From assembly GCA_941918925.1 (NCBI GenBank), contig OW799235.1, forward strand, positions 21,367,201 to 21,431,200: a stretch of 64,000 bases of DNA, read 5' to 3'. Positions within the stretch are counted from its first letter, which is position 1, and each line of letters opens with the position of its first letter. The position numbers and the translations under genes were made by a program. The DNA is from Phyto melanocephala. Taxonomy: Eukaryota > Arthropoda > Insecta > Diptera > Rhinophoridae. The notes under the pieces are model-generated. The model was not told the origin of the DNA. It saw only the letters and a program-made list of their open reading frames with translations, and did no database searches. Shown here piece by piece: positions 59,448 through 64,000 of the stretch.

Positions 59448-59689
59448 CGTAATATGCGCATATGGTTTTATTTTTTGTTAACTTTATTTCACTTTTGTGT
59501 TAACTGTTTAATGGTGTTGTCAACGAATACTAGACCTCTTTGACGCTACCTTTGAATGGAAGAAAAGTTTTTTTAACTGATTTCGCTCTTCTTGCCCCGT
59601 TTGTTGAATGTTACTAAAAAAAATATACATATGAAAACATGTACTAACTGTACGTCGCGCAAACATAAACACAACAAATCTGTATATTA

Positions 59690-60768
59690 AGGGTATTTTT
59701 ATATCTTCCACCAAAAAAAAAGGTGTACAAGGCACATTCATTTTGTCATTCCGTTTGTAATACATATGGGGGTCTTACCCCATAAAGTATATAAATATAT
59801 TCTTAATCGGGGTTTCATTTTATGACGATCTAGCTATGTTCATCCGTCTGTCCGTCTGTTGAAAGCACGATAAAGGTCGCACCTAAAAACTGGGGGGCTT
59901 ACATTTCGCCAGAATACTTCTCATACACAAGGTTTGCTTGGAATTGCAAATGGGCTAAATTGAAATATTAGGAAGAGAGTTATAGCTCGTAATGCAAGAG
60001 TAGGTCAAAAAACCTTGTTCTTCTAATATCGAATAAAATGCAATTCTGTATAAACGCATTGACGTAGAGGGATGGAATTTCGAATGTATATTACCTTTTC
60101 CTAAAATAACTTAAATCTTTACATTACGAAAAGACTTATAGAACAAAATGTATAAAAATTTATATCGAGCAGTGTCTAGAAGAACCTAATAAAAATTACA
60201 AAACTAAATGTATGATTCTGAAATCTTGTAAAAATTGGTTTTTAATCAAAAGACTTTTAGTAGCGGAAAATTAGGGTGACGCGCCCACTTTAACGTTCAC
60301 CTCCTATATAACGCTTAATCTTAAATTTATATAATTTTTATATGGACAAAATTTAAAAAAAAAGAAGTGTGTAATGGATTATCTGAGTAGAATTCAAACA
60401 TTAATTATATAATTTTAAAAGTAGGAGGTGACATGCTCACACAAAGCTAATATTATTTTTTAATTACTTCTGGGAACCAAATTATACCCTTCAGATTCAG
60501 TAAAAATACAACATTTTTAAGCAAAATGCGACATTAGTATCGTTTCTAATGTAGAAGTTCTTAATGTTTCATTGTAAGACTTAATTTAAGGAAAAAAATA
60601 ATACAAAATCCAAGTTACACAAAGAAAGTCATACATATTTTAATATAAATAAATAGATTATTCCATTGCGAGTACTGTTAATAACAAAATAAAAAATTTT
60701 GTGCTAAAAAAGTACGCAAAATCGGGGGTGGGTATTAAAACTTCGGCACAGAGCTCTTACTTGTTATA
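59690..60768 (+). mobile_element. Short dispersed repeat (hairpin family), plus orientation
   Basis: Begins near GGGTATTTTTATATCTTCCACC with GTCATTCCGTTTGTAATAC, CCCCATAAAGTATAT and a short GTCY tract (CCGTCTGTCCGTCTG at 59848-59862). Ends GGGTGGGTATTAAAACTTCG..CTCTTACTTG (60727-60757). It is about 1.1 kb and lacks the mariner insert and the tandem units found in its 2.4 kb relatives. Its orientation is opposite to them. Confidence 0.7.
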
Positions 60769-61197
60769 ATAAAAATATTGTTTTTAATTTTTTGATTTGT
60801 CTCATTATTACGGTACTCTGTTGCATAGCATCATTAGGAAATTAAATTAATGTTTAGATTTTAATAATACTTTTGTGTGAGGAAAAAAATTTCTGGAATC
60901 ATATGTTCTTCATTTTCGTTCACACAGACGATCATGTTGGCAACATTCCATAATTATTGTTCTTATTTGTCTTTTTAGTAATTTTTTTTTTTGACAAAGA
61001 CACTTTTTTGCACCCGTAATATGCTGACAGACTAAGGGCCGTTAACAATAAAAACAAGTAAGAGCACTATATTCGGCTGTGCCGAATCTTTTATACCCAC
61101 CACCAATTTTGTGTACATTTAATGCACAATATTTATTATTTTGTAAATCGCTATGGAATAATCTCTTTATAATAAAATATGTATCACTTTATTTGTA

Positions 61198-61782
61198 GAG
61201 GGTGGTTAAATTTTAAGGACCTATGTTGAAGGTGAACTACACCTAGTCTTTAAATTTGCTTTCTGCATTTCATTTGTCATTTCTCAATCTCAAACTTACT
61301 CAATTTGATCCGTGGAAAGATACGCAAATGAGCAACGCTTTAAAGTTATTCAGGCATTTTGTGCACTTCGTAATTCTTTTGATCAACATAATCGTTCAAA
61401 TTCATCCACAATCGGAAGAATTGTAAAAGATATTTAAATTTCTGCAAAACAGGTCTGTATAAAATGTTAGAAAATCTGTGAATGCCTTCTTAGTTCGTTG
61501 AATGGGAACCATTGCTGTTTTTTGCGATAGTGTGGTAAAAGAGCAGTCAACCTCGACTCATCATCATGCCCAACAGTTGAGCATCAACATTGGCATTGAA
61601 AATTTGGACCATCAGATAGAGGAGTGGCGCCAAGGATGGGGGGCCATTTGGCCGATATTTTGTTAAATACATAATTGAACCATATAAATATTATCATTAT
61701 AAAAAGAAATAATAATAATTTCCTAAAAAATAAGTTTTTTTTATTTAAATTCAACATCGGCCCTTAAAATTTAACCACCTTT
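61198..61782 (+). mobile_element. Core-deleted mariner-like element inside the third composite
   Basis: TIRs GAGGGTGGTTAAATTTTAAG (left) and its inverted partner (right, ending near 61782), flanked by TA. Worn N-terminal words near 61300-61430 and C-terminal words near 61590-61680 (GGHLADIL). It occupies the same place in the repeat as 54015-54607, so the two copies share one ancestral insertion. Confidence 0.7.
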
Positions 61783-61839
61783 TATAACTTCAATATGCTA
61801 CTATTTAAAATGTTTTTGTAAATGTAGTCTTTCAATGAA

Positions 61840-62960
61840 AGTGGGCGTTAAAGTAGGCGTGTCAATAAAGTTTCTGCTAATAAATACAACTTAAATATTT
61901 CAATATAGTCCTTTATTTTCTCAAAAACTTTGTCAACAGAGAAATTAGATGAATTTAAGATAACCCGTTATATAGTAGGTAGTTGTTAAAGTGGGCGTGT
62001 AACCTAAACCTTTTGGCACAACAATTACATTGATTAGAAGGATATATGTAGCAAATTTCATCATCATACCTCTAATTTTGTCGGTTTTATGAGCTTTTAA
62101 ATTTTATTAACGGTAGATACCGTGAAAAGTGGGCGTGATTGTAGGCGTGTCAAAGTTGTTTTTGCTAATGAGTACAACTAAGGTATTTCAATATAGCCTT
62201 TTATTATTCCAAAATCTTTATTAATAGAGAAATTATATGAATTTTAGGTAAAACGTTATATGGGAGGTGGGCGTGGCATCTTAATTTTTCGGCACAATAA
62301 TGACATTGGCTAGGGGGATATACGTAGCAAATTTCATCATCATACCTCCAATTTTGGCGGTTTTATGAGCATTTAAATTTCATTAACGGTAGATACCGTG
62401 AAAAGTGGGCGTTATAGTAGGCGTGTAAAAGTTGTTTTTGCGAATGAATACATTTTAGGTGTTTCAATATAGCCTTTTATTACTCCAAAATCTTTATTAA
62501 TAGAGAAATTATATGAATTTTAGGTAAAACGTTATATGGGAGGTGGGCGTAAAAGTGGGCGTTGCACCTTAATTTTTTGGCACAATAATGAGTTTGCCTA
62601 GGGCGATATACGTAGCAAATTTAATCATCATACCTCTAATTTTGGCGGTTTTATGAGCTTTTAAATTTCATTAACGGTAGATAACGTGAAAAGTGGGCGT
62701 TATAGTAGGCGTGTCAAAGTTGTTTTTGCTAATGAGCACAACCTAGATGTTTCAATATAGTCCTTTATTATTCCAAAATCTATATTAATAGCGAAATTAT
62801 ATGAATTTTGAATAAAACGTTATATGGGAGGTGGGCGTAAAAGTGGGCGTGGCACATTGATTTTCCGTTAAAAAAAGCCTCTCACCTAAAAGCAAAGTGT
62901 GCAAAATTTCAGAGTCGTACATCCAATTTTGTTGCTTTTATGACGTTTTTGTTTTTAAAT
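61840..62960. repeat. Tandem units of about 276-288 bp
   Basis: AACGGTAGATA marks unit starts at 62109, 62385 and 62673, with an earlier unit before 62109. Each unit carries AAAGTGGGCGT, GTAGGCGTGT, TTTCAATATAG, AGAGAAATTATATGAATTT, CGTTATATGGGAGGTGGGCGT and TATACGTAGCAAATTT. The copy at 53.9-56.3 kb has fewer units. Confidence 0.85.
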
Positions 62961-63541
62961 ATACCGAAAAATACACTGTGCGGTATAAATTTTCGTACAT
63001 TTTAATCTATAACTCCTTTCCTAATGCATAGATTTAGATAATTTTTGGGAAAAAAAATTGTTTTTGCTCAGGAAATATATACTCGAAGTTTCATGAGTCT
63101 ACGTTAATGCGTTTGGACACAATTCTATTTTATTCGATGTTCGAAGGACACGGTTTTTTCGACCTACTCTCGCTTTACTAGCTATAACTCTCTTCCTAAT
63201 ATTCCGATTTAGCCCATTTTCAATACCAGACAAACCTTGTCTATAAGAAAGATTCTGGCCGCCTAGCTTTTTCGGTGCGACCTCTATCGTGCTTTCAACA
63301 GACGGACGGACATAGCTAGATCGTCATAAAATCAAACCCCGATTCAGAATATATATACTTTATGGGGTCTAAAATGGATATTTCTATGTGTTACAAACGG
63401 AATGACAAAATGAATATACCCGCACCACATTTTTGGTGGCGGGTATAAAAATTAACCTTCAGTTAACACTAAACACAAAATTAAAACCATGGTTAGCCAA
63501 AACCCATTAACACAAAGTTCAGTTATGTTTTAACTTTTAGG

Positions 63542-63751
63542 GCCATTATTACAACTTGCCGTTAGTTAAAGGTAGGATTTTTTGTGCCCGATAAAAAGCT
63601 ACTACTACAACTTTAATTTTTTATTGATATTAATAATAATAATAATAATAATATTTAAATGATAAAATAATAATAAATGACAGCTTTATAATTAACATTT
63701 AGCGGTTCGACAAAATCCTGCCTTCAACTGACGGCAAGTTGTAATAATGGC
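63542..63751. mobile_element. 210-bp MITE with internal (AAT)n
   Basis: The left arm GCCATTATTACAACTTGCCG... (63542-63583) and the right arm (63710-63751, inverted GCCATTATTACAACTTGCCG...) match over about 41 bp with four or five differences. An (AAT)n run (63628-63652) lies in the middle. The target duplication is unclear. Confidence 0.8.
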
Positions 63752-64000
63752 AATTAGAAATATATACCTTTTTTTTTTTTGCCAAATTTCAGTTAAATTT
63801 AACCGAGTACTATTTGGCGTTTAAGTTCTTAACTAGAAGAAGAAAATTTTTGATGTTTGAATTTAAATATATTATATTATTTCTATTTTTAAACAATTGA
63901 AAAATGCCTCTACGATTAAAAATATTTACACATTTGTACAATTTTTATAAAGTAAATATTTTTTATAGTATGAAAAGAAAATAGAGCCACAGAATTATTT
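63752..64000. other. No gene recognised
   Basis: A+T-rich DNA to the end of the window. No motif was seen. Confidence 0.55.

Larger units (their letters stand above)
56404..59641. repeat. Direct duplication, copy B (contains defensin-like gene B)
   Basis: Matches 50220-53421 in order and orientation. Differences include an extra segment with (CTAT)n at about 56636-56785 and a roughly 52-bp deletion relative to A (51249-51300 missing at about 57527). There are scattered substitutions in the outer parts and in the gene. Confidence 0.95.
61047..63450 (-). mobile_element. 2.4 kb dispersed repeat (hairpin family), third composite copy
   Basis: The left edge AAAAACAAGTAAGAGCACTATATTCGGCTGTGCCGAAT is the inverted 3' hairpin end. 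The right edge TTTTTGGTGGCGGGTATAAAAA is the inverted 5' end, with ACAGACGGACGGAC (inverted GTCY) near 63300. It holds a core-deleted mariner (61198-61782) and about four tandem units (61840-62960). It is clearly diverged from 53871-56254. Confidence 0.75.

Noticed and set aside
1..64000. CRISPR arrays, bacterial operons, rRNA
   Set aside because: No regularly spaced short repeats, no bacterial gene organisation and no rRNA-like conserved sequence were seen.

Overview
The window is 64 kb of very A+T-rich DNA with long intergenic or intronic stretches, no operons and dense transposon debris. It reads as nuclear DNA of a fly. The best clues are the dispersed repeats that carry a (GTCY)n microsatellite, a hairpin of the form ATTCGGC-n-GCCGAAT and a TTACTTG end, together with mariner, piggyBac, PIF/Harbinger, RTE and Jockey-type remnants. 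A calyptrate (blow fly or house fly group) is my best guess; this is inference.

Only two convincing host genes are present, and they are near-twins. CDS 52549-53139 and CDS 58770-59360 are intronless and each encodes a 196-residue secreted precursor. Each precursor has a signal peptide, a propiece, and two successive six-cysteine domains whose spacing (C-x13/15-C-x3-C-x9-C-x5-C-x-C) is that of the insect-defensin CS-alpha-beta fold. A basic linker with an R-x-x-R site separates the domains. The genes lie in a direct duplication (about 50220-53421 and 56404-59641). This is the best candidate in the window for an undescribed system: two-domain defensin-like precursors in a tandem array.

Layout. 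0-2.5 kb: a mariner relic split by one dispersed repeat and followed by a second. 5.1-6.3 kb: unassigned coding-like debris. 9.4-11.7 kb: a repeat end and a decayed transposase-like gene of an unnamed family. 13.4-16.0 kb: two oppositely facing RTE-type reverse-transcriptase tails flanking a 0.6 kb terminal-inverted-repeat element. 18.1-18.7 kb: a core-deleted mariner. 21.3-22.4 kb: a PIF/Harbinger relic plus repeat. 23.0-24.5 kb: a 1.5 kb inverted-repeat element. 26.2-28.6 kb: a composite repeat. 29.8-30.7 kb: a core-deleted mariner with clean ends. 31-32.7 kb: two MITEs. 33.2-35.7 kb: a nearly complete piggyBac element in TTAA with two frameshifts. 39.4-40.1 kb: a tandem repeat block. 42.8-46.4 kb: a repeat and two palindromic elements. 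49.4-50.1 kb: a Jockey-like reverse-transcriptase relic. 50.2-59.6 kb: the defensin-like duplication, with a 2.4 kb repeat between the copies. 59.7-63.5 kb: two more repeats of that family. 63.5-63.75 kb: a MITE.

No tRNA, rRNA or CRISPR array was found. All family assignments come from reading the sequence by eye; no database search was run.
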